Of a DNA stretch of 64,000 bases, positions 30,863 to 43,400 are shown one piece after another. The translations under genes and the position numbers were made by a program. A model generated the notes under the pieces. It searched no databases. It saw only the letters and a program-made list of their open reading frames with translations, and was not told where the DNA came from. Numbering within the stretch: position 1 is the first letter of the stretch; every line of letters starts with the position of its first letter. Source of the DNA: Doris montereyensis (taxonomy: Eukaryota > Mollusca > Gastropoda > Nudibranchia > Dorididae); assembly GCA_037039925.1 (NCBI GenBank), contig JAXRKP010000433.1, positions 121,001-185,000 of the forward strand. Direction: 5' to 3'.

Positions 30863-31477
30863 TACTTAAATTAAAGGTCTGTCTTTACGGTCATCATCTT
30901 TGGGAGTGATCGCCGACCTCTTTTAAATTCACCCAAGCCAAAAATAAATTTGCAAAGTTTCAAAGCAAACTGAAATATGTAACTCTTATAAAAAGTCATA
31001 AGAAATCATGGCTCAAAATCACGTTAATCAAGCTCCATAGCTGTTACCGTAGCCATTGTGATATGACGTCACACAGTCATCTATTTTACGCACCATAGTA
31101 AACTTATAGTGATGCAACTTTGAATGTCCCTACCCCCCCCCCCCCAAAGGATGCTTCATGGAGTGTTAAAAAAAAAATCACGGTTCTAGTCTTACTCCTT
31201 GTACCCGACTCCAGCTATTTAATCCCTGAATCCTACATGCAGTCACATCTCAATAGTCTGTCAGTGCATTAATCTTCGATTAAACCAAAGATGCGCGATT
31301 TGACTCTGTATTTAATTCTGATATTTTCAATTTGCTTAAAGCAATCTTATCGAAGATGTTTGATCTAGATTTAGATCCACATGAGTTTGAACGAAGATAT
31401 ATCAACATCTGATAAAGCTGTCATTGTCATTGAAACTATGTGCACTGAGAAAGGAGTTTGATTTGATTGTACCCGCA

Positions 31478-31607
31478 TCCACAACTAACTAAGGTGATCT
31501 CGTGGGCTTTGGTTGGATTTTTAATTTTTAATGCTGCCCGGGCTGCCCTGTGAACAGCTAAGGAATCGTTAACGTGTACAGAGTGTTGTGATATGCACAC
31601 ACGACAA
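31478..31607 (+). repeat. Dispersed repeat family F, copy 1
   Basis: ACAACTAACTAAGGTGATCT, GCTAAGGAATC and AGAGTGTTGTGATATGCACA recur in the same order at 43018-43156. Confidence 0.5.
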
Positions 31608-31723
31608 TTGACATCTATAGTCTATAGTGTCGTCCGTCTCCGATGAGACGAGATGTCGATCCATTTACCTGGGCCGGGGGGGGGGGGGTATTTTTTACAG
31701 ATTACTCTGTGTTCTTTCTAATG

Positions 31724-32945
31724 AATCTGTACTCCTTGTTTCGTATGTTCTGGAGGGGTTATGTAATTGCTGAAAATACCGTTTGCCATCATTATTTCTC
31801 CTTTGGCGTTCTTAATTTGTCTAATTGGGCATGTTTTAGTCTTTCTCGTGCTCTTCATTGCTAAACAGAACAGCGTTTGATTTCATTGGTAGACTTCTTG
31901 ACTTAAAGTTGAATTGTCACACCTCTTCCCATTTCTTGTGTATTTGTACTTCCGTTCCCTTTTCCCAGTCATCTGACACCTGTTTTGACTTTCATGCTTG
32001 TTGACATAAATTGCATGCAGTAGTTTATCTGTCTCTCCCTTGGTTTTTATGGGTTTTAATACATTTTGTGTACAAATTTGATCTGGTCCTGGGATCTTTC
32101 CTAGTTTGAATTTTCGCATTGCTGTTTGGATTTATTTCATTGGGATATCTACATCTTTAGTTATCTTATCTTAATCTTACTGGTTGATCTGTACTCCTTG
32201 TTTAATGTTGTTTCATATTAATGGGTTTTTCCGTAGCTCTCGTTCCTATCCCGTTCAGTTCGTTTCTCTCAATCGGTTGAGTCAGTAATCTCCTGTTTGC
32301 AATCACTAGGACAGAGTAGGTGATGATCACTAAGTTGACTAAGTATTTCAGCGCCTCTCTTAATTCTTGCACCCATAGTACTGTAAAAAAAATGCAAATA
32401 TCACATTCACATCGTAGTCTATGATTGACTTTTCACTTTTGTTTTCATTTACTCTAGTACTAGTAGTACATTTGTGGATATATTTATGTGAAAAAAATCT
32501 GCTAGTAGCCTCTCTCTTCTTCTTCTGCTTTAAGGGGGTGGGTTACGTTCTGAGTTCTGTTCAGAACAACGGAGACTGGAAGCTTACGGCCTCAACTGAC
32601 TTGGACTTGGGGCCAGTAGTGGGTCCCTGCGGCTTAACCCGTCCGTCGGCGATCGGGTTGGTTCCACTGTGTTACAGTTACAGTTACATTGGGCAATGAC
32701 TGAATGAGGGAGTCACTATTTCAATGCTGAGGCTCACTAACTCCCTCCCGGGAGCAGGTTTACTCTTGGTCATTGGAGGTAAGTTGGGAAACTCCGCCAT
32801 TTTTGGGCTGAGCTCTCATGCAAATGACCTTATTGTATATATTCGGCGATCGAGCTCAGGGGGCCATTGGTTTCTCTCCATTTGGAGAAGTTATTGTCTT
32901 TCCTTCTTCACCTATGACTCCACCTGATGTTTCTGCATTGTCCTT
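31724..32945 (-). mobile_element. Scrambled, degenerate RTE fragments (copy 7)
   Basis: Pieces matching the RTE family in non-contiguous order: 31724-32180 (RT start, with KLGKIPGPDQIC), 32195-32530 (endonuclease end) and 32880-32945 (a short endonuclease piece SPFGEVIVF-like region in reverse). More diverged than the other copies. Between the pieces lies unrelated sequence (32540-32870) with a small inverted repeat GAGGGAGT...ACTCCCTC at 32706-32749. Confidence 0.6.
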
Positions 32946-33049
32946 TTCTTCTTCTTCTTCTTCGTAATAACTGACCAACTCAATTCTTGTGTATTACTGT
33001 CACTGTCAGCGCGCATATTTTAACTTAACCCAAAAATATCAGTCCAGTT

Positions 33050-34030
33050 TTGGTTTTCAAGTGATGTGTTTAATTCTGTTTTAAACGTCTCCATTGCTAT
33101 TGCTGAGTTTTATTTCTATTGGCAGTCCATTCCACAGCCTTAATACAGCACTAGAGTAAAATGAGTGCAGGTGACAATGAATATTTGAAGATGGAACTGG
33201 TGGAACCATGTATGTTTGACAGCCTGATCTAGTTGTTCTTGTTTTAAGTTTAAGCTGGTCTAATGGAATAAACAGTTGCCCATTTATAGCCTTGAACTAT
33301 ATATATATTAATTTCATTTCTAGCTGCATTCCTTTGCACTTTCTCAATTTCTTGCATGTAGGTATGTTGTTGTGGATCCCAAACACAGCTACCATAATCT
33401 AAGACTGGTTTTACTAGAGCCTTGTTTGTAGCACTTCTCTTTTAAATTGTGAGGACATTTGTAAAGTCATCACCCCTCTTTTGAACATTATTCATTGCAA
33501 TGACTATGTTATGTATTTGAAAAAAGTAAATTTTGTTGTTGTTATACATGTATTGATCTGGTTATTATGTTTTGATATGGTTATTATTATATTGAAGGTA
33601 TTGTAACACCAAAACAATGTGCCACTTTTGGACAATAAAGTTGTATCTTATCTATCTTAGCTTAAAGGTTTCTCTAAGGAAGGCCAAAATGCCATTTGCT
33701 TTTCTGCAGTGCTCTTTGTTGTTCTTTCCATTGCAATTTAGAGTCTTGTAACTCTTAGGTATTTTGCACTGTTGGTTATTTTTAGTTTTTGGTTATGTAT
33801 GTAAAAGTCTGAGTGGACTATTTTTACTTTTTCGCATATTTTTAGTAACTGACATTTATTTGGATGGAACTCCATTTTCATTTTCTCTCCGTTCTTGTAA
33901 TGTGTTTGAGTAATTTTTTGATATTTTGCAATCCTCTGTTATTTCTTTTTCTAGACAATAGACTATCACCAGCTATAAAGTCTTAGTTTGATACTTGGTG
34001 AGGAGTTTTGGTCCATATCGTTGCTGTATA
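33050..34030 (-). mobile_element. LINE-D fragment (RT C-terminal part, Jockey/CR1-like)
   Basis: The minus strand encodes KMEFHPNKCQLLKICEKVK, then ANGILAFLRETFKLR and ALVKPVLDYGSCVWDPQQH, all typical of the end of RT and the thumb in this LINE group. It is interrupted at about 33440-33655 by another 3' LINE end in plus orientation. Confidence 0.7.
33440..33655 (+). mobile_element. Short 5'-truncated LINE 3' end inserted in LINE-D
   Basis: Ends AATAAAGTTGTATCTTATC, a common 3' terminus of I/Jockey-type elements. The LINE-D reading frame (CYKQG/ALVKPVL to FLRETFKLR) resumes on both sides. Confidence 0.5.
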
Positions 34031-34069
34031 TTAAGAAGTATAAAGGAACTAATACAGTGATCAAGGGCT

Positions 34070-34262
34070 GAACTTAGACGCCTTATAACAAAACTGTTGT
34101 GTTGCAGGTGTGTAATCACGATGACATTGGTTCAAAACCTTTGGCTCGTCCAGGTGTCTTTTCAAAACGTTGTACTCTTACGAAAGGTACTTCATTCTAA
34201 TTCCCACACTCAACTCAGATGAGAATGAGTACCCAGCTATAGGTAAAGAAAGATCTTGTCAG
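34070..34262 (+). repeat. Dispersed repeat family E, copy 1
   Basis: Inverted match to 38105-38300: GAGAATGAGTACCCAGCTAT and AGGTAAAGAAAGATCTTGTC, plus CAGGTGTCTTTTCAAAACG. About 190 bp, with indels. No coding potential seen. Confidence 0.7.
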
Positions 34263-34562
34263 GTTGTTGAAACAAAGAGCCTAAAAGGCTGCTGTACTGC
34301 ATGTTCCCCAGAGAGTTAAGAAGGACGTTCAATGAAATGGCCTGCTGGGTGATAAATGATTTAGTCGGTGAGCCTGCGCTTTTGTAGGAATACAGACTAT
34401 AAATTCACTTTTATTTTAAACCTAGAGGAAACATCAAGCTGACGGACAGATGTGAAAGAATGAAAGCAAAGAAGCACTCGTCAACCTCCTACAACAATAG
34501 GACATAACGACACTAGAAAAGTTACGCAATGACAGCAACAATAAGACATCAAGACAATTTTG

Positions 34563-34596
<34 letters not shown>

Positions 34597-36591
34597 TTTA
34601 CTTCAAATAATATACTTCAATAATACAGCAGTGTGAATCCTTGCAGCAACCTTTAAGTGGATTTAAAGCCTCACTCTTGTCAATACAATGTTAAAAGATA
34701 AACAAAAAGCGGCGGGAAGTGTAATGAAAGCCAATCTCATAATTTTTTTAATTCAACATGACATAAATACCATGGCAAAATTTCTCCTTTCTGTTTTTCT
34801 TCTGACATCACATTGTGTGATGCCTGAGGTAATACTTAGATCTAGATTCTAGATATTTCTTGTTTGTTGTCTGACGAAGGGTTATACCCGAAACGTCACG
34901 TGTTTGTTCTGTCTTTAGTAGTGGAGTTGTCACTTATTGTCATATTTCGCTAACATATAGCCATAGACAAAGCATTTTTAAGCAGCGCTAAAATAAAGCA
35001 GTCATCCATGCAAAATGTGTTTTGAAAAGAGTATACTGTGAATTGAATAAAGGAAAAAAGAAAAAGAAGAAGAGAATGTATAAGACAATAGAACTGAAAG
35101 CTTACATAAGACAAAATCGTAGATAGCCAAAAAGGAAGGGGATTTCAAAAGATTGTTTATAAGTTTTGTTTGAAACCCTCACAGATCATCCTTTGGATTC
35201 GCATATAATCCTAAAACTCATGTGTATATGTTTACTGGAGTGTCAATGTGTAATTGAAAGCATGTATTGATGAAATTTAAAAAAAACCCAACCCAACTTA
35301 TCAAAAAGAATTTACAAACAGCTATTCTTGTACAAAAATTGGAGAATGAAAATCAATGACAAAATTTGAATCACGTGCCTCAACAGCAGAGTGAAGAAGA
35401 AAGAAGAAAGACACTTGTGTAACAATCAAAGTAATGCTTCTGGTTTTGGGAGCGAAGTGATCTGAAACAAACTTTATGAACTTGTATCACAAAACAGCAG
35501 ATAAATCAAATGATGTTTACTGAAACATGTCTATAAAAAAAAATGATTTCAAAAATGATTTTCTTTACATAAACTGAATGAAGTACAAAAATGTTAAAAA
35601 TGTATAATTGTATCAACATAATGCACAGATTTCAAAATACATACTATTATCCTCAAAATATTCCCCTCAGAAAATTTTTAATCCATGTGTTCTAATTTAT
35701 CATAGAAGCAAATATCTCACTCAAAAGCAGTTAAGAAGAGCATTTATTTTCATTTTCATAAAATGTGGCTTACATCTGTTTTCATTTATACTGTTCCCCT
35801 CGTAACTTTGTGGCCCAATATGACAAAAATCACCACATAGTTTTCCTTTCATGCTTTTCTTTCAACGTGAAGAAAGAAAAGCCCCTCATTATATTAAATT
35901 ATAGATTTTTTATTTTTTTTTAGTAAAGACCAATCTTTTCAGCTGTGTTACAAAAAACAGTTGAAACAATGCAAAAACAATGAGCTAATCTCAAGCATTT
36001 TTTTTTTATAAGAAAGTGTTGTAAACAGAAATAAACATAGTTGAAATAATATCTACTTTCATCGTGTAGTAAATGAAAGTGAAAGTGAAAGCAAAACAAA
36101 AACAGTTACAAACAAAAATCCCAACAAAACAAAAGAGATGTGTACTCAATTTGGAAATACCACATCCATTTGAAATAAAATCTCTCCAATTAACACATTG
36201 CAGGCCACATATAAGATTCCACAGGAACCGTTCATTATTTTAAACAAAAACATTCATGTAGTCACATCATTTAATACATCAAATAATAAAATAATGATTT
36301 TGAGTCAAGCAATAGAAAAGGCTGGTAACACATTTTTGTTATACAGTTATTGAAATTCATAATAGACAAAGACTGACATAAATACAAAAGAGGGAATGAC
36401 AGAAAACAAGCAATTTCCCCCAAAATGTTGCAGCACAAATCTTACAGCATAGAATTGCGCTGTGGTTTCAAAGTTCTTGTGAACAACACTCGAATACAAA
36501 AAAGGTCAGTTGAGCATCTTCAAAAGCTTCAAATGGAAAACAATTATATGGCATTTATGCCTTTGAAGAGATGTCCAGTCTATTTGTTTGT
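34263..36591. other. No gene seen
   Basis: AT-rich. GACGAAGGGTTATACCCGAA at 34873-34892 is a word often found near ends of retroelements, but no element could be outlined. Confidence 0.5.
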
Positions 36592-36718
36592 TTGATTCAT
36601 TGAAATCTATCCTGTCCATCATGTGCAGTGATCTCAGGGCGAATCAAGTAGAAACAGCAAGATGAAATGAAAGATGAGTAAAAGAATGAAGTAGGACCTT
36701 CCAGTAGTTCCCTGTAAC
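36592..36718 (+). repeat. Dispersed short repeat family D, copy 3
   Basis: TTCATTGAAATCTATCCTGT, ATCATGTGCAGTGATCTCAG, GTAGAAACAGCAAGATGAAA and GAAGTAGGACCTTCCAGTAG. It lies just beyond the 3' UTR candidate of the HELZ2-like gene. Confidence 0.75.
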
Positions 36719-36964
36719 CCCCGACTGTCCAAACAAAGCCTACAAAACAAATGGTAAGAAAAGAGAAAGAGACAAAGGAGGAACAGGGGAAGGGAGGGGA
36801 AAGGAGTTGAAAGGAAGGGAAAGACATTTTTTTCCTTTCAGACAATTGCAGTAATGTTGGAAGTTACATGTTTTGAATCTACACTCAAATTTGCATTTGT
36901 TCAAAACAATGGTCCTATCTCTAGCTGACTGACACTGAGATTAAGAATATTATGACATAAGACA

Positions 36965-36970
36965 TTTATT
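36965..36970 (-). promoter_or_regulatory. Candidate polyadenylation signal for the HELZ2-like gene
   Basis: AATAAA on the minus strand, 337 bp downstream of the stop codon. It is the first canonical hexamer I find after the stop. Other A/T-rich hexamers lie further on, so this is only a candidate. Confidence 0.35.
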
Positions 36971-37306
36971 TGACATGGAAAGGAATACAAAAATGTTAAA
37001 GAGGCTGACACAATAATCACACCTGGAAAAGCATTTTGGAAGATTTGCAAGAAAAACAAGTATCATGTTTAAGACCATTGACACTGTTTTTGAGGGAATT
37101 AAAAGAAAGCTGTCTTTGGTCAATTTAGCTTCATATTCACCGCAACATCTTGTCAAAGACAAGCAAGAGCTTGAAGAAGGCAAACTCAGGGGGCGACTAT
37201 TTCCTCCGATGTGTAAAAATGTTTTCTCAGCCAATTCATTTAGTACCAGTACCAGTACATGCTTTCTGCACTCTTTAAGTAGAAGTTGATGGCCAGACAA
37301 GGGGCC

Positions 37307-37422
37307 TTAGACCATCAAGGAAATGAGATAGTCTTGAGAGTTGGCCTGGACTGCTTGTTTCTCATAGTAAAAACGTAAGAGAGATTTCCACGGTTCATAC
37401 AATCCCAGAAGGTCCTTGTTGC
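37307..37422 (-). CDS. HELZ2-like exon 16: C-terminal exon with stop
   Basis: Acceptor CTCTTTCAG|GC; phase 1 joins exon 15 as IIAG-NKDLLGLYEPW. It encodes NKDLLGLYEPWKSLLRFYYE and ends DYLISLMV-stop. The 'GNxxLLxxxxxWxxLLxxY' end is typical for HELZ2 and related SF1 helicases. The 5.4-kb intron before it contains RTE copy 5 and a SINE. Confidence 0.85.
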
Positions 37423-40400
37423 CTGAAAGAGAAAGAAACATACTTTGAAAAAACAAAACAGAAACAATTTCGAGAAACAAAAACGGAGCAATATAATTTC
37501 CCCCAAACTTATTAATGATGAAGGTGTCCAATGTAGAAGCATGAAAGAATTAAAACAGAATGTATTGTATCATCCACTTGAACACCATTGCTCAAGAACG
37601 AGCCCCTTTCAAGACTTTTATCTACATTAAGATCAAGATCAATTGGCTTGCAAAATGACTTTAAAGGTAACACAGATACTCAGTAAGTCTTGTATGCTGA
37701 GATACTTGTTGACTCGAGCAATGCAATTAACCTTTAACAATCCTATACTGGCATCGTAGAGGATCCTATTCCACTGCTCTCCCACTGGTCATATTTTCCT
37801 TTCTCTCGTCAGGTTTTATGAATCATAACTCTTTTTTTAGGAACCATAACGCCAGTTGCTTCCTTTGAAGGCAAAAATAACAGATAAGTGTATATCGCTA
37901 GTTTTCTTCCCAGTCCCAGATGAGTCGATTTTTAATGAAAATAATGATATAAAATACAGATGGATTTTTAGTCTGTATCCCCGCACAAATGCAGGCCCAC
38001 TTACTGTACATCATTTATCCATGAGCGTGCAATTTCATTCAAAGTCATTTTCAACCCCTTGGGGAGCATACAGTACAGCAGCTTATTAGGCACTTCATAC
38101 TAACACTCTGACGAGATCTTTCTCTACCTATAGCTGGGTACTCATTCACATCTGAGTCAAGTGAGGAAAGGAGTGTGAAGTACCCTTTCCTAAGAATACA
38201 ATGTTGTGACAAAACACCTGGGCAAACCATGGGATTTCAACCAGTGTCACCATGATTAAAAACTCACAAAACAACGGTTTCGTTACAATGCCTCCATGGT
38301 TAAAGAATGGGTGATTTTGCGATGACCAGGTATTTTAACTGTTTTCAGATGTTTGGAGAAGGATATCTATAAATGTAAAGCTGAAAGTTTCTAACTTTGA
38401 CCGCTTATAACTCAGGAACCGCTGCACCCACAACCTCCATATTTCACATGTAGATTTTTAATAACCTGCTTACTTTAGGTTCTTAACGAATAAACTTTTG
38501 GGTGAAATCAGTATTTTGATAGACTGAAAAAACATTGTTTTGCCTGCGATCCAATTTTTTTTTACTGTTACTAGATTCTTATTCATCGATTTACAGCCAT
38601 TACAACAAAAATCCCCGGTAACCTCAGCACAGAGTACTGATTCAACCTAAAAGTCACACTTGATATCACCCGAACCTGATACATTGATACAGCTTTATCA
38701 TAAAAAGAAATCATAGCCCACCATTGTCTGCGGGCAGGCTTGTTTCTAATAACAGCAATAATAAAAAGTATACCCAGATCTAGATCTCAACTTTTGTGGA
38801 ACACACAGTATTCTAAAATTATATTAAAATCAGACATTAAATACAGTAGCGGCCGCCTAACATCCTGGTCTGCCTACCATCACAGTCTACCCGTTATCTG
38901 CTATTTATCTGGCAGCAAACCAAATTCTTTCTATATAAATTAACCCTTTCACATCCCACCCTTTGGTCTGCCAAATACCCTTCTTTGGTAGACAAGTAAG
39001 GTCGATTTTAGTCCTTATTTAGCATGTTGACATCCTTATTGGAAGTCCTTGACCAGTTATAAAAACCAGCCATACTCATTAGTAGATTTTGGTAATTATT
39101 TAGCATGTTGTCGTTTTACAATTATTTATTTACGTGAAAATTTAACAAAAACTGTGAGCCTCATTGAAAGTCCTCAACCAGTTTTAAATACCAGCCATCT
39201 GGAGACCATACATTCAATGATAAAGATAGGCTGATCAATATCTCCTGTCTAGTGCATGGTGAACACTGCAAAGTGTTATCACTTGTTTTTGCCTCTCAAT
39301 GAAAATTTATTCTTGACAATGCCATGCCGGTGTCCCTGTGCATGATTTTTGTAAGCTTACAGTCTGATTGACAGGTAAGGATTTAAATGGCAAGCTTAGT
39401 GTGTTGCTGACACGCAAAAAAAAAAAGGTAAAGTAAAATAGTTCCTTCAAGGCCATTATGGCCCGTAGAACCGGATTTTACCCCAGTTTTGAAAGCATGG
39501 AACAGAGCACAGGATAATGATCACCTGCTAGACAGCTGACGAAATTTTTGTACTCCCAAGCTAGTGTTTGTACTCATTTGCACCTGGATCATGTGGGAAA
39601 ATGCGTGTTAAATCTTCTCCAAGGAACACAACATCGCACCTAGCTTTGCTAAGATTCGAACCTGGGACCTCATTATCCCAGCTTAGGCAGCCTAATCACT
39701 CAGCCACCGATGCTACTAATGGGTTTTTATGCCATCTGCTTTGGTTTGATCTCTTATTGTTGTGTTTCTGATTTTGTCTCGTTTAGTTTTCCTACCACTC
39801 TTCTTAGATATTTCATGTCAGCTGCCTGTACTCTACTGTATTCTCTACTGTCTAAAGTCCAAGTTTCGCTGCCATAGAAGAGAGTAGGACAATAAACTGT
39901 ATTGTATACAACCATTTTGGTTTTTGTTGACAATTCTTGCTTACTTACAAATGCCTTTCCTAGATGGTTGTATATTGCACTTGCCTTTTGGATTCTCTGG
40001 CTGATTTCTTCTCTTAATTTTCCCTCTGAGTTAATTATTACTCCTAGGTAATTGAAGCTTTGAACTTGTTCTAAATTCTCCTGCCCAATTTAAGATTTTG
40101 TGTTTTAGCTTCCCTACTTACTAGTAGAGTTGTTTTGGTTTTCTTTGCATTTACTCTCATTCCTCTTTTATTTAGTTCATTGTTCATAATGTTGATATTC
40201 GACTGAAGATCACTTTCTGATTTTCAAACAGAACTAAATCATCGGCAAATGAAAGCATTGATACATTTACTGGTTTGAGCTTCCACATACCTACATTGAT
40301 TTTCTTCATTTTTGAGGATGCCTTTGCGACTGAATCCATAAATGTGATAAACAAAAGAGGACTTAGGATACAATCATGTCTTACTCCTATATCTACATCA

Positions 40401-43400
40401 AATTCTTCTGATACATTTCCAACTACTCTCACTGCACATGTTGGTTTATTGTAAAACTTTAATGGCTTCTATTAAATTTTGCTCTACATTGTGTTCTTTT
40501 AAGGAATGCCATAGTTCGTCCCTCCTCACAGTGTCAAATGCCTTTTCTAAGTCAATAAAACACAGGTGCAAGTCAATGTTTCTCTCCAAGGAATGTTTCT
40601 ATTATTTGTCTAATTGTAAATATGTGGTCTTGTACACTTCTTCCTGGTCTAAATCCACTCTGATGTTCTTCAATCTGATCCTTTACTCTTTTCCTTAGTC
40701 TCATTTCCAGTATTCTGGCATATACTTTTCCTGGAACGCTAAGTAGTGATATCCCTCTATAGTTTGAGCAGTCCATAGTTGATCCTTTATTATGTATTGG
40801 TACTACCGTTCCCTTTTTCCAGTCATCTGGCACCTGTTTGGACTTGCATGCTTGTTGGCATATTGCATGTAATAGTTTGTCTGCCTCTCTCCCTTGGTTT
40901 TTAATAATTTCTGGATAAACTTGATTTGCTCCTGGGGCTTTTCCTAATTTCACTTTTCTTATAGTTGTTTGGATTTCTTCCATTGATATATCTACATCTT
41001 CAGCTGTCTCCTCTGGATTACTTGATACTCTTACTTATTGATCTTTACTCCTTGTTTCATACGTTCTGGAGGGATTATGTAATTGGTGAAAATGCTTTCT
41101 CCATGTTTCCATGATTTCGCTGTCTTCTTTCATTATTTCTCCTTTGACATTCTTAATTTGTCGTATTGGGCATGCTTTAGTCTTTCTCATGCTCTTTATT
41201 GTCCCCCAGAAGAGCTTTTGATTTCTTTGATAGCTTTTTTGGAGTCTTTGTCCAAACTCTTCCCATTGTTCCTGTTTGGCTTTTTTCACTTCCTCTTTGA
41301 CGATAGTTCTTTTATTCACGTAATCTATCCTATCCTCTGGTCTCTTTGTTTGCAAGTATTTCTTCCAGGCATCCTTCTTTTCTTTGATCTTAGTCTGGAC
41401 ATTTTCATTCCACCATGCTGTTCTTTTCCTATCTCCTTTAATTTGTTGCCTACCACAGACCTCTTCAGTACAACTGAGGAGTGTTTCTTTATACATCTGC
41501 CGTTTTTCTTCTATTGTGCTATCATTCAGATCCATCTGCCTTTCACTGATAAATCATTTTATCCTAGATTGATATACCTGTTTTACTACTGGTTTATATA
41601 ATTCCTCTATTTTGAGTCTGGTAATTTTCTTCTCTTTCCTTTCTGTTTGTTTTCTTCAGTCGGTAATCTCATTTTGGTAATCACTAAGTGATGATCACTA
41701 AATATTTCTGCTCCTCTGTTTACTATTGCATCCAATATACTGTAAAAAAGGGAGCTGCTAACTATTATGTAGTCTATCATTGACTTTTCACACCTGTCTT
41801 CATTTACTCTTGTACATTTGTGGATATCTTTATGAGGAAAAAAGGTGTTGGTTATTTTCATGTTATTCTATAGGCAAAAATCTGAGTCTCTCTCCATTTG
41901 GAGAAGTTGTTGTCTCTCCTTTACCTATTATTCCTCCTGACGTTTCTACATTGTTGCCTACTCTAGCGTTTAAATCTCCTAAAAGCATTAGTTCCTGTTT
42001 GGATTTAAGATTCTCTGCAGCTACTTGTAAATCATTTTCGAAGATATCTTTTTCTTTTTTATTTGCGTCTTCGTTTGGTCCATAAGCTATTAATAATTTA
42101 ATTTCTCCTCTTTCGGTTTAATATTTACCTCTAATAGCCGTGGGCTTATAAATTTCCAACTTTCTAGTAGCTTTTCATGCCTTTTATGCACTAGGAGGAC
42201 TACTCCTGCTCTAGCTGTATCTTTGACATCTACTCGTGAGAAGATTAAAATATGATTCAGTCCTACATTTTCTATTCCTTGTCCTTTTTCTTTGTTTCTG
42301 TAATGGCCAAAATATCTACTTTGAATTTTTCCATTTCTTCAACTAATTCTAACTCTTTTCCATTTATTGCCCTATCATTCCATGTTCCAAAAATCACAGT
42401 CCGTGTTTGTTTCCAAGTTCGTCTTTCAAAGATCAAGCCGGTTATATTTCTTTTACTTCTCTGAATCAGGTTGTTTTGGATAAGCAGGGGATTAGCCCAC
42501 AGTACCCTAGGTAGATGGTGGGGCTGCCACCTTGAGGCCCCTATCAGGCCTTGTTATTTTCTGTCAGGGTTAACTCCATTAGCCTTTGGTCATGCAAGAC
42601 CGGCCTACAAGGCAGCAGGTTGTTTTCTGTCAGGGTTAACTCCCTTAGCCTTTTGTCAACCAAGACCCACCTGCAAGGCAGCAGGAGACTCGTGGAGGGT
42701 GGGATCATCTACTCCCCGTACAGGTGCTTACCTGTCCACTGCCCGGATGAGCTATGTACGTAGATAAAAAAGGACTCTTACCTGCTATGATCATTGCTGA
42801 GCGAGCTCTGGTTATGGCAAGATTAACGTGACAAGGGCTGACTGTCGATCCCAAGTGCTGCCTGCTTCTTTCAGCTGAGGGAACGACTGAGTATCTGTTT
42901 AGGAATTACTCCTCACAGTGGATACAATCACATACTCAGCTTGTTGCCCTGAATTGCAAGAGAAAACAGAAGTTAAATTAGATCCTTTCATAAATAAATA
43001 TTTGATTCTTCCCACATTCACAACTAAGGTGATCTTGGAATTGTTTTTGAATAGGATTTCTATTTCTGTCACGATAGGATTTCTATTTCTGTCACGACTA
43101 CCATATAAACATGCTAAGGGATCTCTAATAAACACAGTGTTGTGATCTGCACACCAGACCTCCTTTTTTACAAGTGAGAAGCAGCTTACACACTCAAGTC
43201 ATTGACTCTGCACTGTGTGTGAGTGTGTGTGTATGCGTTTAGGAGGCAAGATGGGTGACTTGTTGGCACTGACAGCCAGGCTAAGACATGTGAGTGGGAG
43301 ATTGGCTAGAAGGGAAAAATGCTGGACAAATCAAAATGATTTTAGTGACCGGCACGACCTTGTGAAAGGTCTAGAGCCTAATTTTTCTCTCTGTCATTTG

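Noticed and set aside
37741..37800. An alternative motif VI exon in the last intron
   Set aside because: A weak VN..AR resemblance only; the true motif VI was found in 42782-42948 with matching phase.
42876..42909. A tiny intron between the two frames of exon 15
   Set aside because: It would be about 30 nt long, below usual animal introns; a missing base fits better and matches the pattern elsewhere.
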